From positions 1 to 42,038 of the IMG/VR virus record IMGVR_UViG_3300048834_000341: a stretch of DNA of 42,038 nt. One strand, written 5' to 3'. Made by a program: the position numbers and the translations under genes. Position 1 is the stretch's first letter. Each line of letters begins with the position of its first letter. Below the pieces are notes generated by a model. It was not told the DNA's origin. It saw only the letters and a list, made by a program, of their open reading frames with translations, and ran no database searches. This DNA comes from a virus. Shown here in pieces: positions 32,334-38,684 of the stretch.

Positions 32334-32504
32334 CTACACCTCCTCGCGGAGCGCGAGCATCGCGATCGCCGGGTGGCGGGTCGCCTTGCGGTGATCGGCG
32401 GCTGCCGTGCTGGCCGCCTTGCGGTTCTCGTCGGTGGCGGGGAGTTCACCCCCCCGCCAGCCGCACGTCGCGCGCTCGCACGCGGGGTAGACGACCTTCG
32501 TCAC
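32334..32504 (-). CDS. C2H2-like small zinc finger (56 aa)
   Basis: 56 residues from GTG 32504, overlapping the stop of the upstream gene as GTGA and ending three bases before the next GTG. It is easy to miss because of its length. C9 and C14 (PACERATCGW) pair with H38 and H44 (ADHRKATRHP) to give a C2H2-type site with a long linker. Very similar short finger proteins (C...CGW...H...TxHP) occur widely in actinobacterial phages. A DNA- or protein-binding role is likely. Confidence 0.6.
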   Translation of the reverse strand: MTKVVYPACERATCGWRGGELPATDENRKAASTAAADHRKATRHPAIAMLALREEV

Positions 32505-32818
32505 GACGGCTCTCCGTTCTGAGCCTGCGCCGCGCTGCCGAGCTCCACCTCATCGACCTCGATCCAGCCGACCTCGCCACGGAACTCGCGTTCCAGCGCC
32601 GTTCGCACGCGCGCCAAAAGGCCAGCGCCGGAAGTCTCATTCGCGTATTCACGCGCCTCCCGCCGTGCAACCTCCTGGTCTGCTGAGAATGTGCAGTTGG
32701 CGAGGTTGAGGCGGAACGCTAACGTCGCCGCCAGCAGCCAGTCCTCCGCGATCTCCGGCTCATCGGGCACGCGCGCCTCGTACTGCGCCTGCGCGCGAGC
32801 GAATCCATCATCTGCCAT
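32501..32818 (-). CDS. Hypothetical first gene of the 32.8 kb operon
   Basis: 105 residues from ATG 32818, with GAGGGG upstream; a longer frame from 32866 would run through the leader hairpin and is less likely. It is acidic and helical (IAEDWLLAATLAFRLNLANC, ADQEVARREAREYANE), with a terminal strand region (GEVGWIEVDEVELG). No recognised domain. It is the first gene after the operator-bearing leader, so it is probably among the earliest or most tightly regulated products. Confidence 0.6.
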   Translation of the reverse strand: MADDGFARAQAQYEARVPDEPEIAEDWLLAATLAFRLNLANCTFSADQEVARREAREYANETSGAGLLARVRTALEREFRGEVGWIEVDEVELGSAAQAQNGEPS

Positions 32819-32841
32819 GTTTCCCCTCGACTCCGTTCCCC

Positions 32842-32909
32842 TGGGGGCCTCCCCCAGCACATTCAATGTATCACACGAGATACCTCATGGTATAGGGGTT
32901 TCCCCTATC
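32842..32909. repeat. Stacked inverted repeats in the leader
   Basis: Four overlapping or adjacent palindromes: CTGGGGG-cct-CCCCCAG (32842-32858), GTATC-N6-GATAC (32869-32884), ATACC-tcat-GGTAT (32881-32894) and ATAGGGG-ttt-CCCCTAT (32893-32909). They share edges, so occupancy of one could affect its neighbour. The nearest gene start is 32818. Confidence 0.75.
32869..32884. promoter_or_regulatory. Operator-like site GTATC-N6-GATAC (copy 2)
   Basis: Read on the minus strand it is GTATC TCGTGT GATAC. It agrees with the copy at 38210-38225 in 13 of 16 positions, including the central GTG. It is 51 bases upstream of the 32501-32818 gene. A matching promoter is less clear than at the first copy. 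Confidence 0.55.
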
Positions 32910-33160
32910 TTTCGCGGACTTACCCACAAACGCGGCGCCGCATGATCCGACGAGCTCGATCACGTCTTGGTGAGGAGGGTGGTGATCTTCTAGTAGTAGT
33001 AGTGGTGTTGATAGCGTGGATAACCGCCTAGAGCCCTTGCGGGTACTTGTAAACGTCTGTTCGCGGCGTGTCGATAAGTCGGGCTTGGATGGTGGCAACT
33101 CTGCAACGTTCGCGCCGGTCGCCTTGATGCGTTCGCGACGCCCCGCCGCCCTCGCTGCGG

Positions 33161-33673
33161 TTATGCGCGCTGCGCGAACACGCTGCCCACAGCGTTATCA
33201 ACGCCGGCGGCCTGCTGCGCGGCGAGCGCGCGGAGGGTGAGGGAGAGCGCCTCGCCGGTCGTTACCTGGCGCTGGCCGACGCGCACGACGCGCCAGCCGC
33301 GGAGCTCGAGCTGGGCGTACTTCTCGAGGTCGGCCGCGAAGCCGGCGCCCTGCTGGTGGCGCCCCACGGCGGCGCCCTTGCGGTAGACGACGCCCTCGTA
33401 CTCGACGATCACCATGCGGCGAGGGAACGTCACGTCCGGGCGCCAGTCGCGCTCGTGGAGGTACTCGTGCTGCGCCGCAGCTACGTTGCCGAGGAGGTCG
33501 ATGCACTCCACACAGACCGCGGGAGCCGTGTCGAAGGAGCGATGCCGCGCCTTGCGGTGCTCGCAGCACCATAGGGGGTGGATCTGAGCGAGGGCCGGTC
33601 CATGAGGCCAGCCCTCGCTCATCGCCAGGAGCGCGAGCTCGCCGGCGAGACGTTCCTCGTACTTGCTGCTCAC
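33161..33673 (-). CDS. PD-(D/E)XK-type endonuclease (DUF559/Vsr-like)
   Basis: 170 residues from GTG 33673, sharing one base with the tailspike stop. The C-terminal half carries a nuclease-like core: DWRPDVTFP (Asp), MVIVEYEGV (Glu), GRHQQGAGFAADLEKYAQLELRGWRVVRV (Lys in the following helix). This order is shared by phage proteins of the Vsr/DUF559 type. The N-terminal half has HPLWCCEHRKARH and CVECIDLL, a probable zinc site. It may nick or resolve DNA during recombination or degrade host DNA. The long gap after its stop is the control region. Confidence 0.7.
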   Translation of the reverse strand: MSSKYEERLAGELALLAMSEGWPHGPALAQIHPLWCCEHRKARHRSFDTAPAVCVECIDLLGNVAAAQHEYLHERDWRPDVTFPRRMVIVEYEGVVYRKGAAVGRHQQGAGFAADLEKYAQLELRGWRVVRVGQRQVTTGEALSLTLRALAAQQAAGVDNAVGSVFAQRA

Positions 33674-35304
33674 TACGGCGTGGAGAGCGTGAGCACGTCG
33701 GTGTTGGCGAATACTTCGCCCGTGGCGCTCGGGTCCGCGGTCGGCACGTCCGGCATGGTGACGGGAGAGCCCCCGATCTGGTAGGTCGAGGTGGCGAGGC
33801 CGCCGAGCATCCCGATCCAGCGCGAGTCCGCGTGAGTGAACGTGTAGGCCGCCGAGCTCATGCCGATCGGGACGTTCTCCACGCAGAGAGTCGGCCCGGC
33901 GTCTGCCTGCTCGAGGACGAGCCGGGCCATTGTGACCGCGGCAGTCGTCACGCCGGTGTTGCCCTGGACGACGGGGTTGGCGCAGCCGGCCACGATCAGC
34001 ACGCCGTTACCGGCACAGTTGATGGTGTTGTGGAGCACGAGCGAGCCGTCCGCCGAGCCGGAGAGCACGATCCCGTCCGAGGTGCCACCCCAGAGCCGGT
34101 TGTTCTGGACGACGGCGAGCGGCTCATCGATCCAGATCATGTAGCCGCTGACCACCTCGATATCGTTGTCCGCGACCACCGTGTAGAGGCCGGTCGCGCT
34201 GTTCGCGAGGACCGCGTGGGTGACGCTGTTCTCGATCTTGTTCCCCACGACGGAGACGTAGGTGGTGGTGTTGGGCGCGTCGGCGCCGCCGACGTGCACG
34301 CCCCAATAGGCGCCGCGGATGATGTTCCCGCGGACCGTCACGCGGTCGCTGTTCATCACCTCGATCCCGGAGTCGCCGCTGTCGGCGTGCCCCTGGACGA
34401 TGTTCCCCTCCACCATGACGTTGAGCGAGCGCTGGACGCCGCCCTCGGAGGTCGTCTCGATCTTGATGCCCTGGAGCGCGTTGTCATAGCACGTGTTGAC
34501 GGCGACGGTGGAGTACCGGCAGCCGGCCAGCGTGATCCCCGAGCCCTCGCCCGTCGTCGGGCCGTTGTCGGTGCAGGTGTTGTGCACGATCGTCAGGTGG
34601 TCGGAGTGGATCGCCCCGACGCCGTAGTAATCGCCGCCCTTGCAGACGTTCCCGGCGATCAGGATCTCCGAGCAATCGGGCCGCACAAACACGCCGTTGT
34701 CGCGGTTGTCCACGCAGTAGTTGTTGATCGCCCAGCACTCGGTACTCGGACCCGTCACGGCGCCCTCGAAGAGGATGCCGCCGGAGTAGCAGTCGTGAAC
34801 GTAGCACCCCTCGACGGTGACGCGGGAGCCGGCGTCCACCCAGACGCCGTTGCATGTGATGTACGCGGTGCCGGTGTTGTCGGTGTTGGCCTTGTTGCCG
34901 TCTACCTGGAGGTGCGCGATCCGCACGTTCGAGGAGGAGATCACGGCGATGCCGTTCTCCTGGGAGTCGGCGGGGATCTGAATCTTCGTGCCCCAGCCGG
35001 AGCCGATGATCTGAATGTTGCTCTTGCCGGTGACGATCGCCGGCGCGTAGGTCCCGGGCTCGAGGATGATCGTCCCGCCGCCGCTCGGGAGCGCGTCGAT
35101 CGCGGCCTGGAGCGTCTGGTAGGGGCCGGTGCTCCCCACCCCGAGGATCACGCCCGTGCCGATGGTGAGCGCGTTGGTGGTGAGGTCGCCCTTTGCTCCC
35201 AGGGCGAAGCGCGTCACGCCCGCATCGGACAGGAGGCGCATCGCCTGGGAGCTCGGGGAAATGTCGTACTCAACGCCGCCAACCTGGAGAAGAGAATCGG
35301 GCAT
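33673..35304 (-). CDS. Tailspike with right-handed beta-helix (pectate-lyase fold)
   Basis: 543 residues from ATG 35304, chosen for the AGGAGG site 6 bases upstream; an upstream in-frame start at 35385 is unsupported. After a short N-terminal head (about 1-55), YQTLQAAIDALPSGGGTIILEPGTY introduces a pectate-lyase-3-type helix. It continues as about twelve rungs of N-N/D-x-G and V-x-x-N turns (for example INNYCVDNRDNGVFV, VMVEGNIVQGHADSG). The C-terminus (about 470-543) is a different beta domain. Such proteins bind or cut host surface polysaccharide. The gene lies away from other tail genes, among early-block genes, and its start is in a hairpin. Confidence 0.83.
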   Translation of the reverse strand: MPDSLLQVGGVEYDISPSSQAMRLLSDAGVTRFALGAKGDLTTNALTIGTGVILGVGSTGPYQTLQAAIDALPSGGGTIILEPGTYAPAIVTGKSNIQIIGSGWGTKIQIPADSQENGIAVISSSNVRIAHLQVDGNKANTDNTGTAYITCNGVWVDAGSRVTVEGCYVHDCYSGGILFEGAVTGPSTECWAINNYCVDNRDNGVFVRPDCSEILIAGNVCKGGDYYGVGAIHSDHLTIVHNTCTDNGPTTGEGSGITLAGCRYSTVAVNTCYDNALQGIKIETTSEGGVQRSLNVMVEGNIVQGHADSGDSGIEVMNSDRVTVRGNIIRGAYWGVHVGGADAPNTTTYVSVVGNKIENSVTHAVLANSATGLYTVVADNDIEVVSGYMIWIDEPLAVVQNNRLWGGTSDGIVLSGSADGSLVLHNTINCAGNGVLIVAGCANPVVQGNTGVTTAAVTMARLVLEQADAGPTLCVENVPIGMSSAAYTFTHADSRWIGMLGGLATSTYQIGGSPVTMPDVPTADPSATGEVFANTDVLTLSTP

Positions 35305-35329
35305 CGCGGGCCTCCTTTTGCCCGCGATG
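35302..35329 (-). promoter_or_regulatory. Start-codon hairpin of the tailspike gene
   Basis: Perfect 10-bp arms (35302-35311 and 35320-35329) surround an 8-base loop. On the minus strand the loop holds AAAAGGAG, so most of the ribosome binding site is displayed in the loop, while the ATG start forms the end of the 3' arm and pairs with a CAT in the 5' arm. Folding should hide the start codon and reduce translation. Confidence 0.85.
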
Positions 35330-35339
35330 GTACTCCCTC

Positions 35340-35654
35340 TTAGGGTTGCCCGCCTAGCAGCCGGAGGAGCCACCGCCGCCACCACGGCAGCCTCGGCGGA
35401 GCTGGTGGAGCTGCTGCCCTGGGAAGCGCCGACGTGAGGCCCCAGAGCCCGTAGAGCATCGCGTCGTGCGCGTCGTCGCGCGGGTCCTCAATCGCCCCGA
35501 TGAGTGGCGGCGGCCAGCCGGGGAATATGAGCTGCCCGGCGCGGAGCTCCCCAGCGATCCGCTCGCGCGTGCGTTGTATCCGGTCCTGGAGGCGCTCCTC
35601 GTCGGTGACGGGGGCGATCGCCTCGAGCTCGGCGCGCCAGTCGATCTCGCTCAT
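35340..35654 (-). CDS. Hypothetical helical protein with C-terminal Trp/Arg anchor
   Basis: 104 residues from ATG 35654, in an ATGA overlap with a tiny upstream frame. The N-terminal half is charged and helical (SEIDWRAELEAIAPVTDEERLQDRIQRTRERI). The middle has FPGWPPPLIGAIEDPRD, then HDAMLYGLWGLTSALP. The end is a basic amphipathic stretch (LPWWRRWLLRLLGG) that could touch membrane. It directly precedes the tailspike hairpin. No family recognised. Confidence 0.6.
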   Translation of the reverse strand: MSEIDWRAELEAIAPVTDEERLQDRIQRTRERIAGELRAGQLIFPGWPPPLIGAIEDPRDDAHDAMLYGLWGLTSALPRAAAPPAPPRLPWWRRWLLRLLGGQP

Positions 35655-35725
35655 CGCAGCACAACCTCCAGCGCTGAGAGCGCCACGGTGAGGCAGCCCA
35701 GCGCGATCCCGGTGACGCCGAGCAC
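35651..35725 (-). CDS. Tiny transmembrane ORF (24 aa), tentative
   Basis: A GTG at 35725 opens 24 codons that are almost wholly one hydrophobic helix (LGVTGIALGCLTVALSALEVVL), ending in a TGA that overlaps the next gene's ATG. A longer frame reaching back into the regulator gene is also open. The ATGA coupling and pure membrane-helix character favour a real product, but its size keeps this uncertain. Confidence 0.35.
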   Translation of the reverse strand: MLGVTGIALGCLTVALSALEVVLR

Positions 35726-35787
35726 GAGCTCGAGCCGCCCCTCTTCCTCGAACGGCCAGTCCGCCCACCGCGGCCAGCGCGACGGCG

Positions 35788-36045
35788 CTACGAGGACGCC
35801 TCCTCCGTAGCGGAGGGGATCGGCGCGGTCAGGTCGTCCAGGCTGCACTCCAGCGCCCACGCCAGCCGGTAGAGCGTCCAGCTCGACGGCGTTTTCTGCG
35901 ACGCCTCGAGCCGGACCACCGCCAGGCGCGAGAGCCCAGCGCTCCTCGCTACCGTCGCCTGGTGCAGCCCCGCCCTCTCGCGCTTCTCCCGGGCGTGCCA
36001 CCCGACGCGACGACGCAGCTCCAGCTCCGTCATTGTGTCCCCCAC
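35788..36045 (-). CDS. XRE-family helix-turn-helix regulator
   Basis: 85 residues from GTG 36045, with GAGGTGA 4 bases upstream; an ATG 12 bases inside is an alternative. The Cro/C1-type HTH is clear: REKRERAGLHQATVARSAGLSRLAVVRLEASQKTPSSWTLYRLAWAL, followed by a CSLDDLTAP strand typical of XRE proteins. There is no cleavage or oligomerisation domain, so it looks Cro-like or like a small repressor. The paired GTATC-N6-GATAC operators are candidate targets. No partner integrase is seen. Confidence 0.8.
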   Translation of the reverse strand: MGDTMTELELRRRVGWHAREKRERAGLHQATVARSAGLSRLAVVRLEASQKTPSSWTLYRLAWALECSLDDLTAPIPSATEEASS

Positions 36046-36082
36046 GATTCACCTCGCCTCTCCTTCCTCGACTCCGCGTTTG

Positions 36083-36331
36083 CTAGTAGCCCCGGTGCCC
36101 GCGCGCGCACGTGCAAGGGCGCCGGGAGTAGGTGCCGGGGCATTGTTCGTGCCGCGCCCCGGCTCCGATGCTCGCTCCGATGCAGTAGGCGGACAGGTTG
36201 CCGCGCGGCTGGTTTCGCGGGCGCTGCTGACGCTCCAGCTCGCGCATCGCCAGCTCGTCCTCGCGCCGGCGATCCTCGAGCTCGGCCCGGAGCCGGTCCA
36301 GCTCGCGCTCCAGCTCCCGCACGGTCTTCAC
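36083..36331 (-). CDS. Small coiled-coil and Cys-cluster protein
   Basis: 82 residues from GTG 36331, in a GTGA overlap with the annealing-protein gene. Residues 3-40 are a charged coiled coil (RELERELDRLRAELEDRRRE). The end carries AYCIGASIGAG, ARHEQCPG and RRPCTCARGHRGY, a Cys/His cluster of a type I know from small actinobacterial phage proteins (RHExCxG...CxC). It probably binds zinc. The role is unknown; its place next to a recombinase suggests a partner function. Confidence 0.62.
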   Translation of the reverse strand: MKTVRELERELDRLRAELEDRRREDELAMRELERQQRPRNQPRGNLSAYCIGASIGAGARHEQCPGTYSRRPCTCARGHRGY

Positions 36332-37353
36332 GGCCGGTTGCCACGCCCACGAGCGCGCGGCGTCGCCTCGGGCTCCCCAGGGGCCTCTCCGGCGGTCTCC
36401 GCCTCCACGAGCGCCGCCGCCTCCGCGAGGATCGCGGCGTCGGTCTCGATCGCCTCGAGGATCTTGCGCTCATCCTGATCGGTGAGCTCCGCCGGCTCGG
36501 CCTCGACCACCTCACCCTCGAGGGGCGGCTCCGCCGCCGGGGCGGAGCGGTCCATCGCTGCCGCGATCTTCGCGCGCGCACGCTGGATCGCCTCGGCGCG
36601 GCTCGCGGCCATGTTCTCGGGCGTGTCCGTGTGGAGCTTCTGGAGCGTCTCGCGGTCGATGCCGAGGATCTCGAGCACCTGTCCGGTGCTGAGTCCGTGC
36701 GCCTCGAACGCCCACGAGAGCACCTCCTCGATCGTCTCGGGGCGCCCCCCTCGCTGCTGTTCGGCGCGGGCCTGCTGCGCGGCCTGCCCGGAAGCGGTCG
36801 GGCGCTCCTCGTCCTCCACCATTTCCTCGGCCGGGGTGGCCTCGAAGCCGGCCGCCGCCATGATGAAGCCGAGCCCCATGCGGAACGCCTTACCGGCTGC
36901 GCGCGTCTGCGCCATGCTCTTGAGCGCGAACGGCTCGCGGTCGAGCCACGTCTTTTCGTCGTAGGTGCACTCGGCGGTGCCGGCGGCGGCCACGAGCCCG
37001 TCGCGCATCACGAGCTCGGCGTCCGCCTCGAAGCCGCGGAGGGCGCCGTTGGGGTAGAGGAGCTCGCGCACCTCCACGGTGCGAGGCGCCACGCCCAGCA
37101 TCGCGCCCATGAAGCTCCAGCCCTCGATCATCACGTAGCGCTTGAGCGTCTGGCCCTCGCGCTCCGCCTTCGCCTTGCGCGCCGCCGAGGCGAGCACCTT
37201 GCTCATGTTGTGATCGTTGATGAACGTCGCGAGCGGGCGGGCGAGCTGCTCGACGCGCTCAAGGATCGCCACGGGGTCGGACGTGCCGAACACGGTCAGG
37301 CTCGCCGGTGCCTCTTCGCGGACGGCGAGCGCGGTCTGATCCTGGTTGGTCAT
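36328..37353 (-). CDS. Single-strand annealing-type protein (RecT/Erf-like by context)
   Basis: 341 residues from ATG 37353 (ATGA overlap with the Gam-like gene). The core (about 45-175) includes RYVMIEGWSFMGAMLGVAPR, FEADAELVMRDGLVAA and ALKSMAQTRAAGKAFRMGLGFIM, then AAGFEATPAEEM. I know this set (GW...LG..LGV, SMAQTRA..KA.R, AG.E.TPAEEM) from phage proteins beside nuclease-inhibitor and recombination genes. The helical SMAQTRA segment recalls the Erf/Rad52 annealing group, but no direct test is known to me. The C-terminal 120 residues are acidic and low-complexity, as in SSB-interacting tails. Confidence 0.55.
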   Translation of the reverse strand: MTNQDQTALAVREEAPASLTVFGTSDPVAILERVEQLARPLATFINDHNMSKVLASAARKAKAEREGQTLKRYVMIEGWSFMGAMLGVAPRTVEVRELLYPNGALRGFEADAELVMRDGLVAAAGTAECTYDEKTWLDREPFALKSMAQTRAAGKAFRMGLGFIMAAAGFEATPAEEMVEDEERPTASGQAAQQARAEQQRGGRPETIEEVLSWAFEAHGLSTGQVLEILGIDRETLQKLHTDTPENMAASRAEAIQRARAKIAAAMDRSAPAAEPPLEGEVVEAEPAELTDQDERKILEAIETDAAILAEAAALVEAETAGEAPGEPEATPRARGRGNRP

Positions 37354-38075
37354 GCCTGCACCTCAATCGTTGCGCCGATCTGGGTCGGCTCGAATGTCAC
37401 GCCCGTGTATGCGGCCACCACCTCGGCGCGAATCGCGTCGAGGCGCCGCTCGCGCTCGTCGTCGCCTACCTTCGCGAGCTCGGCGAGCTGCTCCGGCGTG
37501 AGGTCCTTGATCTCGAGATCAACCTCCGCCTCGATCTGCTTCTTCACCGCGCGCGCGTCTACCTGTCGCTGGGGCGGCTTCGGCTCCGGGTAGGGGGCGA
37601 GATCGTCGCGCTCGTCCTCGGGGAGCGCTGCGATGAACGCCTCCGCGTCTATCACCTTCACCTGGTACGGACGGCGCCGCGTCCGCACGTGCCCCACGGT
37701 CGGGATCGCGAGGGTGTTGTCCTTGCCGTGCGAGAGCTCGCGCTGCGCGAGGGCGGCCCGCACGAGGAACGTCTGCGCCTGCTCGCGGCGGGCGATGAGC
37801 GGCGCCTCGAGCGAGTCGAACTCCGCGATCATCGCCGCGCACTGGCGACGGATCACCTCGAGGCGGCGGCCGTCGCGGAGGTACGAGCGCCCCACCGCGA
37901 TCACCATGCGCTCGGAGTCCGCGAGCAAGCGCTGGAGGCGCTCCTCGTGCTCGGTGGCGTCCGTCGCGCCGTCGATGATGCGCGCGGCGTCGTGCCGCGC
38001 GAGGTGGGCGAGCGCATCGAGGTGTTCCTCGGCCTCGTCGTCCATTGGAAGCGTGATATCCGTGGTATCGTTCAT
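37350..38075 (-). CDS. Gam-like or Gp157-like host-nuclease inhibitor candidate
   Basis: 241 residues from ATG 38075 with a GGAGG site 9 bases upstream. Residues about 45-115 form a long helical hairpin (HEERLQRLLADSERMV, LIARREQAQTFLVRAAL). TLAIPTVGHVRTRRRPYQVKVIDAEAFIAALP follows, matching the end strand region of Mu Gam and the siphophage Gp157 group, in which a G.V..R....V...D turn follows the coil. The last 80 residues, with KKQIEAEVDLEIKDLT, form an added helical domain. Gam proteins shield DNA ends from RecBCD-type nucleases. Position before a RecT-like gene supports this. Confidence 0.55.
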   Translation of the reverse strand: MNDTTDITLPMDDEAEEHLDALAHLARHDAARIIDGATDATEHEERLQRLLADSERMVIAVGRSYLRDGRRLEVIRRQCAAMIAEFDSLEAPLIARREQAQTFLVRAALAQRELSHGKDNTLAIPTVGHVRTRRRPYQVKVIDAEAFIAALPEDERDDLAPYPEPKPPQRQVDARAVKKQIEAEVDLEIKDLTPEQLAELAKVGDDERERRLDAIRAEVVAAYTGVTFEPTQIGATIEVQA

Positions 38076-38100
38076 ATCGGAGAGCCTCCACTCTCTACTG

Positions 38101-38143
38101 GCCCCGGCCCTCTTCTTCGTGTCGGGAGAAGAGGTGCCGGGGC
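38101..38143 (-). promoter_or_regulatory. Long leader hairpin of the early operon
   Basis: GCCCCGGC plus CCTCTTCT (38101-38116) pairs with AGAAGAGG, one bulged T, and GCCGGGGC (38127-38143), leaving a 10-base loop. The 16-bp stem lies 26-68 bases before the first early gene. No T-run follows, so it is not a simple terminator; it could stabilise the leader or bind a protein. Confidence 0.75.
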
Positions 38144-38198
38144 CTCCTTCTGCCCGGACCGCCGAGCCGCTCGAGCGGTGCCCTTCGGTCCTGGGAGC

Positions 38199-38227
38199 AT
38201 CCTAGCAAAGTATCTCACCGGATACAA
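38199..38227 (-). promoter_or_regulatory. Early-operon promoter
   Basis: On the minus strand TTGTAT (38227-38222) and TAGGAT (38204-38199) are separated by 17 bases, with TG one base before the -10 (extended -10). It lies just after the lysis-block terminator and drives the Gam/RecT-like genes. The operator at 38210-38225 overlaps the -35 and spacer. Confidence 0.55.
38210..38225. promoter_or_regulatory. Operator-like site GTATC-N6-GATAC (copy 1)
   Basis: Read on the minus strand it is GTATC CGGTGA GATAC. Its place inside the promoter means a bound protein would block RNA polymerase. A second palindrome, CCGCTCGAGCGG, lies at 38167-38178. The XRE protein encoded about 2.2 kb downstream is the obvious candidate ligand. 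Confidence 0.6.
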
Positions 38228-38248
38228 GTAGCAATCTGCGCGGGCACG

Positions 38249-38273
38249 GAAAAGCCCCCCGAGGTGGGGGGCT
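38249..38273 (-). terminator. Rho-independent terminator after the lysis block
   Basis: Perfect 8-bp stem AGCCCCCC / GGGGGGCT (38253-38260, 38266-38273), 5-base loop, then TTTT on the minus strand. It separates the lysis genes from the early operon. Confidence 0.8.
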
Positions 38274-38301
38274 GATCCGGGAGTCGAGGCCGAGTTCGAT
38301 G

Positions 38302-38655
38302 CTACCCGAGCGGGGGCGCCGGTGGCAAGCCTGCCGGGATGCGATCGCGAATCTGCCCGGCGGTGATCCCCAGCGCGAGCCCCACGAGCACGATCGTCGG
38401 GAGCGCGATGTGGTCCACCTTGAGGAGCGCCTGGAGGATGCCGTCCGCGGAGAGCGCCCAGCACCATCCCACGGCTAGAAGGTCGGCGACGAGCGGCCAC
38501 ACGGAGGCGTTCGAGTCGCTGCTCGCGCTCCAGGTCCGATTGAGCGCGCCGATGATGTAGGCGTGCATCGCTCGCGCGAACGCCTTGATGTGGGCGGTGA
38601 GCGCGATGATCACGAGCGGCGCCGCCCCCAGCCCGATCAATGCCTGAATGTCCAT
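38302..38655 (-). CDS. Holin-type membrane protein
   Basis: 117 residues from ATG 38655. Two or three hydrophobic segments are visible: about 5-27 (LIGLGAAPLVIIALTAHI), 52-75 (VWPLVADLLAVGWCWAL) and 83-100 (IALPTIVLVGLALGITAG). A short polar, Ser-rich loop and a Pro-rich tail complete it. The size, number of segments and place directly after the endolysin gene fit a holin, which would form holes in the inner membrane so the amidase can reach the wall. It is the last gene before the 38249-38273 terminator. Confidence 0.7.
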   Translation of the reverse strand: MDIQALIGLGAAPLVIIALTAHIKAFARAMHAYIIGALNRTWSASSDSNASVWPLVADLLAVGWCWALSADGILQALLKVDHIALPTIVLVGLALGITAGQIRDRIPAGLPPAPPLG

Positions 38656-38684
38656 CCCCGTAGTCCCTTCTCGGCTTGCGCCGG

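Larger units (their letters stand above)
32819..33160. other. Non-coding control region with candidate origin
   Basis: No convincing gene is seen here. It contains three 8-of-9 matches to the DnaA box TTATCCACA: TTACCCACA at 32921-32929 (+), TTATCCACG at 33015-33023 (-) and TTATCGACA at 33069-33077 (-). It also holds a TAG x4 run (32991-33002), repeats of a CGTTCGCG element near 33105-33135, and the stacked inverted repeats at 32842-32909. Its A+T content is visibly higher than in flanking genes. With a DnaA-type protein encoded nearby, a replication origin is plausible. Confidence 0.5.

Noticed and set aside
32991-33002. TAG x4 run as a CRISPR or iteron array
   Set aside because: The unit is three bases with only four copies and no spacers; iterons are normally longer.
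32871-33098. 75-codon minus-strand frame in the control region
   Set aside because: It starts at TTG with no good ribosome site, runs across the operators and DnaA-like boxes, and has a low-complexity basic product.
35788-36045. XRE protein as a lysogeny repressor of a temperate phage
   Set aside because: No integrase, excisionase, partition gene or attachment site was recognised, and the protein lacks a C-terminal repressor domain. Temperate life cannot be claimed or excluded.
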